The notes under the pieces: model-generated
What the model saw: the letters and a program-made list of their open reading frames with translations, nothing else
The model's database searches: none
Told to the model about the DNA's origin: nothing
Position numbers and translations under genes: made by a program
Shown: positions 1-5,394 of the stretch, piece by piece
Position numbering within the stretch: the stretch's first letter is position 1
Layout: each line of letters starts with the position of its first letter
From: Holophagaceae bacterium
GTDB lineage: Bacteria; Acidobacteriota; Holophagae; Holophagales; Holophagaceae
DNA length: 8,339 bases
Assembly (NCBI GenBank): GCA_003538615.1
Contig: DPRT01000137.1
Coordinates: 3,893-12,231 of the forward strand
Direction: 5' to 3'

Positions 1-950
1 AGCAGGCTGGCGGTGGTGCTCAGGGCGTGCCAGCGCAGGTAGGTGCGCCACTGGGGGGCGGGCACTTCCGAAGCCAGCTTGCCGAAGGCCTGGAAGTAGG
101 GAGGCTGGCTCAGGTTCAGGTCGGCCACCTTCACGCCGCGGGCCTTGAAGTAGCCCTTCCAGTCGAAGCCCGGGGCCTCGGCAGCCACCTGGTCGAGGGT
201 TCGCTTGTTGTAGGTCTTCTGGGGGTTGCGCATCTCCACGCGGCTCCACTGGGCCTGGGCCATGCGGGTTTCCAGGTCCACCACCACCCGGGCGCGGGCC
301 TTGGCCAGGCCGGGGGCATCACCGGCGAGTTCGAGCATCTTCGCGATGTGGCCTTCGTACTTGGCGCGGATGTCCCGGCTGCGGGCATCGTCCTTCAGGT
401 AGTAGTCGCGATCCGGCAGCCCCGTGCCGCCCTGGCCCAGATAGGCGAGGTACTGCGTGGAGGCCTTGGCGTCCTGGCGGACGAAAAAGCCGAAGCCACC
501 GGGCAGGCCCTGGGTGTGCAGCTTCGCCAGGAGGGCGGGGAGCTGCTTCGCATCCTTCAGGCCTTCGATGGCGGCGAAGATGGGCTTGAGCGGGGCCAGG
601 CCGCGCTTCTCGATGGCGGCCTCGTTCATGCCGGAGGCGTAGAAATCTCCCACTTTCTGCTGGATGCTGCCCTTGGCCCAGCTCGTCTTGGCGCTGGTCC
701 CGGTCAGGATCTGCTGGAGGATGGCGCGGTTCCGTTCGCTGACTTCCTCGAAGGCGCCGAAGCGGGCCTTGTCCGCGGGGAGGCTGTGGGATTTGAGCCA
801 GCCGCCGTTGGCGAACTGGTAGAAGTCCTCGCAGGGCTTCACGGTGGTGTCCAGATGGACGGGATCCATGCCGGGCTTGGACTGGGCGGCCAGGGTGAAG
901 GCCGCGAGGCTCAGGCAGAGGCCGAGGGAGGTGCGCAGGGGGGATGCCAT
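1..950 (-). CDS. M13 family zinc metallopeptidase (neprilysin/PepO-like), N-terminal part
   Basis: This encodes the first 316 residues of a secreted M13 (neprilysin/PepO-type) endopeptidase and is cut by the left edge. Residues 1-23 form a signal peptide: an early Arg, a hydrophobic run (LGLCLSLAAFTLAA) and a likely cleavage site near AAQ. The mature N-terminus has the M13 hallmarks: MDP at 28-30, then KPCEDFYQFANGGWLK at 38-53, a LPADKARFGAFEEV stretch at 57-70, and GLPDRDYYLKDD at 177-188. These belong to the N-terminal M13 domain. The catalytic HExxH and the downstream Glu of the family lie in the C-terminal half, which is not visible, so activity cannot be judged. M13 enzymes are usually about 650-700 residues, so a little under half is present. 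The ATG at 948-950 is preceded by GAGGT five bases upstream, which fixes the start. It is the last gene of the cutA-glpX-DUF4442 cluster, 32 bp after the preceding stop. The family assignment is firm; the substrate is unknown. Confidence 0.93.
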   Translation of the reverse strand, partial: MASPLRTSLGLCLSLAAFTLAAQSKPGMDPVHLDTTVKPCEDFYQFANGGWLKSHSLPADKARFGAFEEVSERNRAILQQILTGTSAKTSWAKGSIQQKVGDFYASGMNEAAIEKRGLAPLKPIFAAIEGLKDAKQLPALLAKLHTQGLPGGFGFFVRQDAKASTQYLAYLGQGGTGLPDRDYYLKDDARSRDIRAKYEGHIAKMLELAGDAPGLAKARARVVVDLETRMAQAQWSRVEMRNPQKTYNKRTLDQVAAEAPGFDWKGYFKARGVKVADLNLSQPPYFQAFGKLASEVPAPQWRTYLRWHALSTTASL

Positions 951-970
951 GAATTACCTCGTAAGATGAG

Positions 971-994
971 GATAAAAGCCTATCAGGAAGGCTT
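971..994 (-). terminator. weak terminator-like hairpin at the end of the DUF4442 gene
   Basis: On the minus strand AAGCCT, a 7-base loop TCCTGAT and AGGCTT form a perfect 6-bp stem followed by TTAT, so the run reads TTTTAT from within the arm. The TGA stop of the DUF4442 gene lies in the loop, and a second in-frame stop (TAG) follows directly. The stem is short and the T-run poor, so partial termination or attenuation before the M13 peptidase gene is more likely than full termination. It could also be chance. Confidence 0.35.
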
Positions 995-1444
995 GCGGTG
1001 GGAGATGTGAATCACTTTCTGTAATTCCACATGGATGACGCCCTCGGCATCGCGCCATTCCACGGCGTAGTCGCGGTCCACCTTGGGCTGGTCCTGGAGG
1101 AGGCGCCGGATCTCGGCCACCTCGGCCTCATCCACCCGGAAAGTGGCGAAGAGGGTGCCCCGGCCGGGTTTGCGGAAGCGGATGGCGGCCGCTTTGTCCC
1201 AGACCACGTACTCCGGGCCCAGGCGGTGGATCAGCATGAGCATGTAGAAGGGATCGACGCCCGCATACAGGCTGCCGCCGAAAATGGTGCCCACGTAGTT
1301 GCGGGTCCGCCAGGACAGGGGCAGCCGCACCCGGACCTCGGACCAGTCCGAAGCGATGAAGGCCACCCGGGCGCCCGTGCCCCGGAAGCAGGGCCAGACA
1401 TTGAACGCCCAGCGGAAGAGGCGGGTGCGGAGGGATTCGCGCAC
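983..1444 (-). CDS. DUF4442 hotdog-fold, thioesterase-like protein
   Basis: This is a 153-residue protein resembling the DUF4442 family, whose members have a hotdog fold related to acyl-CoA thioesterases. The stretch NYVGTIFGGSLYAGVDPFYM at 49-68 fits the central hotdog helix with its Gly-Gly entry, and strands such as AAAIRFRKPGRGTLFATFRV at 85-104 follow. No signal peptide or membrane segment is seen, so it should be cytoplasmic. A GTG at 1442-1444 is chosen as start because it gives the N-terminus MRESLRTRLFRWAFNVWP, typical of the family; residues further upstream lie inside glpX and look like out-of-frame translation. There is no clear ribosome binding site. The start lies 8 bp after the glpX stop, so translation is probably coupled to glpX. 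The protein ends in tandem stops (TGA TAG). The fold is fairly secure; the substrate and any enzymatic activity are unknown. Confidence 0.8.
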   Translation of the reverse strand: MRESLRTRLFRWAFNVWPCFRGTGARVAFIASDWSEVRVRLPLSWRTRNYVGTIFGGSLYAGVDPFYMLMLIHRLGPEYVVWDKAAAIRFRKPGRGTLFATFRVDEAEVAEIRRLLQDQPKVDRDYAVEWRDAEGVIHVELQKVIHISHRKPS

Positions 1445-1452
1445 GGGCAGGT

Positions 1453-2433
1453 CTAGAAGCGGACCGTGACCTGCTCGCCTTCCTTCATGTGCACGGTATC
1501 GATGAAGCGCACCTGGCGGGCGCCGTAGGTGAGGATGAGGCTGGAGGTGCGGACGCCGTGGCCGAAGTGCAGCACGCCCTTGAGCAGGTTGCCGTGGGTG
1601 ACGCCGCAGGCGGCGAACACGATCTGCTTGCCGGGGCAGAGGTCGTCCGTGAAGTAGATGCGGTTGAAGTCCACGCCCATGGCCTCGGCCTTCTCGCGGC
1701 TGGCGGTGTTGGTGTCCACCTTGAGGCGGCCCTGGATCTCGCCGTTGAGGCATTTCAGGGCGGCGGCGGAGAGGACGCCCTCGGGGGCCCCGCCGGTGCC
1801 CATGACCGCGTGGATGCCCGTGCCGCTGACGGCGGCGCTGATGGCCGCGCTGAGGTCGCCATCGCCGATGAGCTGGATGCGGGCACCGGCCTTGCGGATG
1901 TCCTCGATGAGCTGGGCGTGGCGATCGCGGTCCAGCACGCTGACCGTGATCTCCTCCACCTTGCGGTCCAGGGACCGGGCGATGATCTCGAGGTTCTCCT
2001 GCACGGGCGCGTCGAGACTCACCTTGCCCTTGGCGGCGGGGCCCACCACCAGCTTCTCCATGTAGAGGTCGGGGGCGTGGAGCAGGCCGCCCTTTTCCGT
2101 GGCCGCCAGCACGGCGATGGCATTGGGGGCGCCGGTGGCGCACAGGTTCGTGCCTTCCAGGGGGTCCACGGCGATGTCCACGGCCGGGTGGTCCCCGTCC
2201 AGGTCGGCGCCCATGCCCACCTTCTCCCCGATGTAGAGCATGGGGGCCTCGTCCCGCTCGCCTTCGCCGATGACGATGGTGCCGTCCATGCGGACGTTCT
2301 CCATGGTGTGGCGCATGGCTTCCACCGCCAGCTTGTCGCTGTGCTTGCGGCGGCCGTGGCCGATGGAGGTGGCGCAGGCGATGGCGGCCTGTTCGACCAC
2401 CCGCAGGAATTCGAGGGACAGAGTCTGTTCCAT
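1453..2433 (-). CDS. glpX: class II fructose-1,6-bisphosphatase GlpX
   Basis: This 326-residue protein is a class II (GlpX-type) fructose-1,6-bisphosphatase, which hydrolyses fructose-1,6-bisphosphate to fructose-6-phosphate and phosphate in gluconeogenesis, in the cytoplasm with a divalent metal. The family signatures are complete: [16 protein letters not shown] at 55-70, [11 protein letters not shown] at 85-95 (the acidic metal site of the lithium-sensitive phosphatase superfamily), GDGDLSAAI at 190-198, and [18 protein letters not shown] at 212-229. The length is normal for the family (about 320-335). The ATG at 2431-2433 has GGGAG seven bases upstream. It lies 34 bp downstream of cutA and 8 bp upstream of the DUF4442 gene, so the three are probably co-transcribed. 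Some GlpX proteins in other phyla also hydrolyse sedoheptulose-1,7-bisphosphate; that cannot be told from the sequence. Confidence 0.97.
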   Translation of the reverse strand: MEQTLSLEFLRVVEQAAIACATSIGHGRRKHSDKLAVEAMRHTMENVRMDGTIVIGEGERDEAPMLYIGEKVGMGADLDGDHPAVDIAVDPLEGTNLCATGAPNAIAVLAATEKGGLLHAPDLYMEKLVVGPAAKGKVSLDAPVQENLEIIARSLDRKVEEITVSVLDRDRHAQLIEDIRKAGARIQLIGDGDLSAAISAAVSGTGIHAVMGTGGAPEGVLSAAALKCLNGEIQGRLKVDTNTASREKAEAMGVDFNRIYFTDDLCPGKQIVFAACGVTHGNLLKGVLHFGHGVRTSSLILTYGARQVRFIDTVHMKEGEQVTVRF

Positions 2434-2467
2434 GGGGTCGCTCCCGGGAAGGCTGGTCGAGGAAGGG

Positions 2468-2794
2468 TCAGGCGAGGCGGTTCACGCTCTGGCGGATCCA
2501 GTCGAGGAAGGGCTCGGAGCCGGCCTCCACGGGGAACATCAGGATCTCGGGGACTTCGTAGGTGTGCAGGTCCGTGATGACCTCGGACACCTGGGGGAAG
2601 AGCTCCCGGGTGGTCTTGATGATGAGCAGAACCTCTTCATCGAGGTGGGTTTCGCCCTTGAAGTAGTAGTAGCTCTTGATGCTGGGGACGATGTTCACGC
2701 AGGCGGCGTAGGCCTGATCCACCAGGGCCGCCGCGATGGTCAGGGCGGTTTCTTCGCTGCCACAGGTGGTCAGGATGGTGCAGGCATCGCTCAT
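2468..2794 (-). CDS. cutA: CutA1 divalent-cation tolerance protein
   Basis: This 108-residue protein is a CutA1 family member, a small, very stable trimeric cytoplasmic protein of ferredoxin-like fold linked to divalent metal tolerance; its molecular role is unsettled. Conserved features are [18 protein letters not shown] at 31-48, [10 protein letters not shown] at 53-62, and [24 protein letters not shown] at 77-100. The usual tryptophan of the S-x-Y-x-W-x-G motif is Phe45 here, a conservative change. The length fits the family. The ATG at 2792-2794 has GGGGAG eight bases upstream. It is the first gene of the cluster running into glpX (34-bp gap), with a possible -10 box about 35 bp upstream of the start. 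Assignment is firm; the physiological role beside glpX is not known. Confidence 0.95.
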   Translation of the reverse strand: MSDACTILTTCGSEETALTIAAALVDQAYAACVNIVPSIKSYYYFKGETHLDEEVLLIIKTTRELFPQVSEVITDLHTYEVPEILMFPVEAGSEPFLDWIRQSVNRLA

Positions 2795-2829
2795 CAGGTG
2801 GGCTCCCCGTCCGGCGGGCGGAACCGGTC

Positions 2830-2835
2830 ATTGTA
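2830..2835 (-). promoter_or_regulatory. possible -10 box for the cutA-glpX cluster
   Basis: The minus strand reads TACAAT, one mismatch from TATAAT, in an otherwise GC-rich stretch 35 bp before the cutA start. A transcript beginning about 7 bases downstream would have a leader of some 28 nt. No matching -35 box is seen at 16-18 bp (the 17-bp position holds CCGCGC), so an activator or alternative sigma factor would be needed, or the match is chance. Confidence 0.35.
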
Positions 2836-2997
2836 GCTTGGGAGCGGGGATAGCGCGGATCACGAAAGGCGGGGGTGGGGGATCGGCGTGGTCTGACCAG
2901 GGTGAGGGTTGGAGGGGTGGCCCGGCTCGGCGGTCCCACTCGGAGGTCGGCCGTTCTCTGTATTTGGCGTCGACCCACCAAGGCCCCGGATTCGAAC

Positions 2998-3018
2998 GCA
3001 CCCGGCTTCGCCGTGTGC
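2998..3018. repeat. hairpin, 8 paired bases with one mismatch
   Basis: GCAC-C-CGGC, loop TTC, GCCG-T-GTGC: two perfect 4-bp blocks separated by a single C/T mismatch around a 3-base loop. It follows directly on a GGATTCGAAC stretch that resembles the antisense of a tRNA T-loop. It has no T-run on either side, so it is not a typical terminator. Confidence 0.55.
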
Positions 3019-3030
3019 CGGTCTTTCTAC

Positions 3031-3111
3031 GGCGCCACAGAGGCTCCGCCTCCGCGAGGCACGAGCGGGAGCCCCCTCCGGGGGAGGGGGCGTCAGGTGG
3101 AGGGTGGCGCC
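3031..3111. repeat. nested inverted repeats enclosed by GGCGCCAC / GTGGCGCC
   Basis: The outer arms, GGCGCCAC at 3031-3038 and GTGGCGCC at 3104-3111, are perfectly complementary. Inside lie two further elements. GAGGC (3040-3044), GCCTC (3048-3052) and GAGGC (3056-3060) alternate, so the middle block can pair with either neighbour but not both. A strong 9-bp hairpin, GCCCCCTCC with loop GGG and GGAGGGGGC, spans 3071-3091. Together they could fold as a multi-branched RNA or cruciform. No protein, ligand or known RNA family is recognised. Confidence 0.55.
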
Positions 3112-3124
3112 TTCGAAATCCCAC

Positions 3125-3154
3125 TCGGAGGTTCGAATCTCCTTTTCGTTTCAT

Positions 3155-3157
<3 letters not shown>
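3125..3157 (+). other. degraded, inverted copy of a tRNA T-arm and CCA end
   Basis: The plus strand at 3125-3139 reads TCGGAGGTTCGAATC, identical to 15 bases of the T-arm of tRNA-Pro, which lies on the other strand at 3217-3231. It is followed after 15 bases by CCAGATAGGC (3155 onward), just as the real T-arm is followed after 12 bases by its CCA end and the same GATAGGC. The T-stem no longer pairs properly (4 bp only with an 8-base loop) and no acceptor, D or anticodon arm is found upstream. It is therefore a fragment, not a working tRNA. Confidence 0.5.
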
Positions 3158-3279
<122 letters not shown>

Positions 3280-3289
3280 CGAAGGTTTG

Positions 3290-3318
3290 ACTCTACTGGA
3301 AACGGCCGGGGGCGTCCA
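3290..3318 (-). promoter_or_regulatory. possible sigma-70-type promoter of tRNA-Pro
   Basis: On the minus strand TGGACG (3313-3318; four of six against TTGACA) and TAGAGT (3290-3295; four of six against TATAAT) are separated by exactly 17 bp. A start about 7 bases downstream would leave a 5-base leader before the tRNA at 3278. The short distance and position between two genes support it; the box matches are moderate. Read-through from the DciA-like gene is the alternative. Confidence 0.4.
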
Positions 3319-3326
3319 GTCGGGGG

Positions 3327-3731
3327 CTATTCCTTCTCGAGTCCGAGGCGGATGCGTTCCTTGCGGCGGGCTTCCAGGAGGTGCAGGGCGCGGCGCAGGG
3401 GGTCGGGATCCTGGGGAGGGGCGGCGGCCTCGGTGGGCGGATCGCAGGGGGCGATCTGGAGGCCGGACAGGCGGAGGCCCAGGGCCCGGTGGATGCGGTC
3501 GCGGATCTGGGGCCACACGGCGGCGGCGGCTTCGCGCAGGGTCGCGATGCGGGCCAGTTCCCAGCAGCCCATGACGAGGACATCCCGTTCCACGCGCAGG
3601 GGGCGGGTGCGGTCGGCCAGGGCGGGGCCCACGACGAAGCCCCAGGCGCGGGAAAGACGGGCCAGGGCCTTCTGGTCCGGGAGGCGCGCGCCCAGGGGCA
3701 CGAGACGCGGCATGCGCCGGCGGCTGGGCAT
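3327..3731 (-). CDS. DUF721/DciA-like protein
   Basis: This 134-residue basic protein resembles the DUF721 (DciA-like) family. The characterised DciA proteins interact with the replicative helicase DnaB and help its loading in bacteria lacking DnaC. The supporting region is about residues 24-94: ARLSRAWGFVVGPALADRTRP at 24-44, the VLVMGCWELARIATL strand-helix at 51-65 (the family's conserved Trp-x-x-x-Leu pattern is WELAR here), then a helix with VWPQIRDRIHRALG at 72-85. An acidic/Pro-rich linker (about 96-111) and an Arg/Lys-rich tail follow. The N-terminus (MPSRRRMPRL) is strongly basic. The ATG at 3729-3731 overlaps the stop of the CoA-transferase gene as TGATG and has GGAGGT four bases upstream, so the start is well supported and translation is coupled. 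Similarity to the family is short and diverged; the helicase role is inferred. Confidence 0.72.
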   Translation of the reverse strand: MPSRRRMPRLVPLGARLPDQKALARLSRAWGFVVGPALADRTRPLRVERDVLVMGCWELARIATLREAAAAVWPQIRDRIHRALGLRLSGLQIAPCDPPTEAAAPPQDPDPLRRALHLLEARRKERIRLGLEKE

Positions 3732-4849
3732 CAGGACCTCCAGCGGGGTGGGGGAAGGACGGCGCAGGCCCGCTCGCCGTTGAGCAGCACGGGGGAGGCG
3801 AGGGTGGGGACCATGGTGTTGGTCTCGGTGTCGAAGAGGGGCTGGAGCAGGTTGTGGAGCCCGCCGCCGTGGCGGAACAGCACGTCGTCCACGCTGCGCA
3901 CGGGGCTGGCGGGGATGGCGTTGGATTCGCAGAAGGCCAGCACGCCGGCCACGGTGCTGGTCTGGGTGCGGGCTTCGATGAGGGCGACCAGTTCCTCCCG
4001 GTCCTTCACCCGGCCGCGGTTCTTCCGCCATTCGGGGCGGGCCTCGAGATCCAGGCCCAGCCACATGGCCAGCACCTCGAACTGGCGGTCGCTGCCCACG
4101 CCGATGGCCACGTCGCCGTCGCTGCAGCGGAAGGACTGGTAGGGCACGATCTGGGGATGGGCGTTGCCCCAGCGCTGCGGGGGCTTGCCGGTCATGAGGG
4201 AGCCCGCGGCGACGTTCACCAGGCCCGCCAGGGCCGCCTCCATGAGGGGCACCTCGATGTGGATGGCCTCGCCGGTGCGCTCGCGGTGCAGCAGGGCCGC
4301 CTGGATGCCGTTGGCGCAGTAGAGGCCCGCCAGCACGTCCACCAGCGCCACGCCCACCTTCATGGGGCGGCCCTCGGGCTCGCCGGTGATGGCCATCCAG
4401 CCGCTTTCGGCCTGGATGATGAAGTCATAGCCCGCCCGCCGGGAGGCGGTGACGTCCGAGGCGAAGCCGCGGATGGAGGCCAGGATGAGTTTCGGGAACT
4501 TCGCGTGCAGCCGTTTCCAGCCCAGGCCCAGGCGGTCGGCGGAATCGGCGCGGAAGTTCTCCACCAGCACATCGGCGTCCTTCAGCAGGTCGAAGAGGTC
4601 CGCCCGGCCTTCCTCCGTGTGGAGGTCGATGGGACGGCTGCGCTTGCCCCGGTTGGCGCAGCGGAAGTAGGCGCTTTGGCCAGCATCGCCGTCCTCGAAG
4701 GGGGGCCCCCAGCCCCGGGTGGGATCGCCCTCGGGGGGCTCGAGCTTCTGGACCTCGGCTCCGAAGTCCGCCAGCAGCTGGGTGGAGAAGGGACCTGCCA
4801 GCACGCAGGACAGATCCACGATCCTGAAGTGGGACAGGGGCTTGGGCAT
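3731..4849 (-). CDS. CaiB/BaiF (family III) CoA-transferase
   Basis: This 372-residue protein is a family III CoA-transferase, which moves CoA between carboxylic acids through an aspartyl-CoA thioester intermediate. It starts with the family pattern FRIVDLSCVLAGPFSTQLLADFGAEVQKLEPPEGDPTR (8-45) and has NRGKRSRPIDL at 66-76 and VLVENFR at 94-100. The GYDFIIQAESGWMAITGEPEG stretch (140-160) leads to MKVGVALVDVLAGLYCANGIQAALL, where Asp171 is at the position of the catalytic aspartate. The RAGYDF/QAESG/KVGVA pattern recalls the glutaryl- or succinyl-CoA-type members, but the substrate cannot be named. The length is slightly short of the usual 380-430 residues, at the C-terminus. The ATG at 4847-4849 has GGAG six bases upstream, and both lie in a hairpin (see 4847-4863). 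It lies 33 bp after the bacilliredoxin gene and overlaps the DciA-like gene by one base. Confidence 0.93.
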   Translation of the reverse strand: MPKPLSHFRIVDLSCVLAGPFSTQLLADFGAEVQKLEPPEGDPTRGWGPPFEDGDAGQSAYFRCANRGKRSRPIDLHTEEGRADLFDLLKDADVLVENFRADSADRLGLGWKRLHAKFPKLILASIRGFASDVTASRRAGYDFIIQAESGWMAITGEPEGRPMKVGVALVDVLAGLYCANGIQAALLHRERTGEAIHIEVPLMEAALAGLVNVAAGSLMTGKPPQRWGNAHPQIVPYQSFRCSDGDVAIGVGSDRQFEVLAMWLGLDLEARPEWRKNRGRVKDREELVALIEARTQTSTVAGVLAFCESNAIPASPVRSVDDVLFRHGGGLHNLLQPLFDTETNTMVPTLASPVLLNGERACAVLPPPRWRS

Positions 4850-4863
4850 CGGATTCTCCGATG
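4847..4863 (-). promoter_or_regulatory. hairpin pairing the ribosome binding site and start codon of the CoA-transferase gene
   Basis: The minus strand reads CATCGGA-GAA-TCCGATG: a perfect 7-bp stem with a 3-base loop. The 3' arm ends in the ATG start codon, and the 5' arm and loop hold the Shine-Dalgarno GGAG. A folded message would hide both from the ribosome, which would lower initiation unless ribosomes from the upstream gene or some factor opens it. The structure is seen directly; the regulation is inferred. Confidence 0.5.
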
Positions 4864-4882
4864 TCCAGCCTACTGGAACGGA

Positions 4883-5311
4883 TCAGCTGGCGGCGATGGT
4901 CTGCCGGTAGGCGGCGGTCAGGGTGGCGGCGATCTCCTCGGGGCTGTGACCCAGGAAATCCTGGCGCTGCATGAGGTGGACCAGCTGCCCGTCCTTGAGG
5001 ATGGCGGCCTGCGGGCTGGTGGGCATGGCGCCCTCGAAGTACTCCCGGGCCTGGGCGGTGGCCTCCTTCTCCATGCCGGCGAAGACCGTCACCAGGTGGT
5101 CGAAGCGCAGGCCCTGGGACCTCAGAGCCTCGGCGACGCCGGGCCGGGCGCCCGCCGCGGCGCAGCCGCAGACGCTGTTCACCACCAGCAGGGTGGTGCC
5201 GGGCCGCTGGAGGGCCGCATCCACCTGGGCCGGCGTGAGGAGCTGCTGGAAACCCACCTGGGTCAGTTCCTCGCGCATCGGGGCAACCATGGGCTCGGGG
5301 TAGTTGGACAC
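4883..5311 (-). CDS. BrxA/BrxB family bacilliredoxin (YphP/YqiW-like)
   Basis: This 142-residue thioredoxin-fold protein belongs to the bacilliredoxin family (B. subtilis YphP/YqiW), which removes bacillithiol from mixed disulfides on proteins. The hallmark is VVNSVCGCAAAGARPG at 43-58, with the CGC active site at 48-50; MREELTQVGFQQLLTPAQVDAAL at 12-34 precedes it, also typical. The start is the GTG at 5309-5311 rather than the ATG at 5368: AGGAGG lies five bases upstream of it, and the family normally starts a few residues before the P-M-R-E-E-L motif. The upstream extension would run through the promoter region. No signal peptide is present, so it is cytoplasmic. Whether this organism makes bacillithiol cannot be seen. 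It is first in a cluster with the CoA-transferase and DciA-like genes and diverges from the flavin reductase gene. Confidence 0.93.
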   Translation of the reverse strand: MSNYPEPMVAPMREELTQVGFQQLLTPAQVDAALQRPGTTLLVVNSVCGCAAAGARPGVAEALRSQGLRFDHLVTVFAGMEKEATAQAREYFEGAMPTSPQAAILKDGQLVHLMQRQDFLGHSPEEIAATLTAAYRQTIAAS

Positions 5312-5394
5312 GGGATCCTCCTCAGGGGAGAAAAGTTTACCAATCAAGTCGAGATTGATCCAGGTCACACTTTCCTCAGATGCGAGGAGGAGCG
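5312..5394. promoter_or_regulatory. divergent intergenic region with an imperfect dyad
   Basis: These 83 bp separate the bacilliredoxin (minus) and FMN reductase (plus) genes and must hold both promoters. It is distinctly more AT-rich than the genes around it. Interleaved inverted repeats, CAATC/GATTG (5341-5345, 5353-5357) and ATCAA/TTGAT (5343-5347, 5355-5359), make a dyad around 5350 suited to a dimeric regulator. Both genes have near-perfect ribosome binding sites (AGGAGG at 5317-5322 on the minus strand; GAGGAGGAG at 5384-5392 on the plus strand). No convincing -35/-10 pair could be assigned. Confidence 0.45.

Larger units (their letters stand above)
2934..3132. repeat. 14-bp perfect direct repeat bounding a 171-bp segment
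   Basis: TCCCACTCGGAGGT occurs at 2934-2947 and again, without mismatch, at 3119-3132, 185 bp apart. The last eight bases, TCGGAGGT, also form part of the T-arm of tRNA-Pro (opposite strand, 3224-3231). Flanking direct repeats next to a tRNA gene are what integration or transposition leaves behind, but the 171 bp between them codes for nothing. A structured repeat family or chance duplication is also possible. Confidence 0.6.
2836..3154. other. gene-free, highly structured intergenic region between cutA and tRNA-Pro
   Basis: No credible coding region was found on either strand. Open frames exist in several phases, but their translations are low-complexity Arg/Pro/Gly strings that overlap each other and extend into the antisense of the tRNA. 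The sequence is rich in inverted repeats: TGGTC-T-GACCA at 2889-2899, the hairpins listed separately between 2998 and 3111, and a 14-bp direct repeat. It also contains four TTCGAA hexamers (with the tRNA counted), a motif typical of tRNA T-loops. No transposase or integrase fragment was recognised. It may be an eroded tRNA-linked insertion or a structured RNA. Confidence 0.6.

Noticed and set aside
27..1010. A 327-codon open frame on the plus strand at the left edge
   Set aside because: The minus strand of the same stretch encodes an M13 peptidase with signal peptide, ribosome binding site and several family motifs; the plus-strand translation is a Gly/Ala/Leu/Val string.
1489..2577. A 362-codon open frame on the plus strand opposite glpX
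   Set aside because: It mirrors glpX codons in the opposite strand and has no family signature, whereas glpX has all its signatures.
5311..5368. An N-terminal 19-residue extension of the bacilliredoxin starting at ATG 5366-5368
   Set aside because: The GTG at 5311 has AGGAGG at ideal spacing and gives the family's usual N-terminus. The extension would occupy most of the divergent promoter region.
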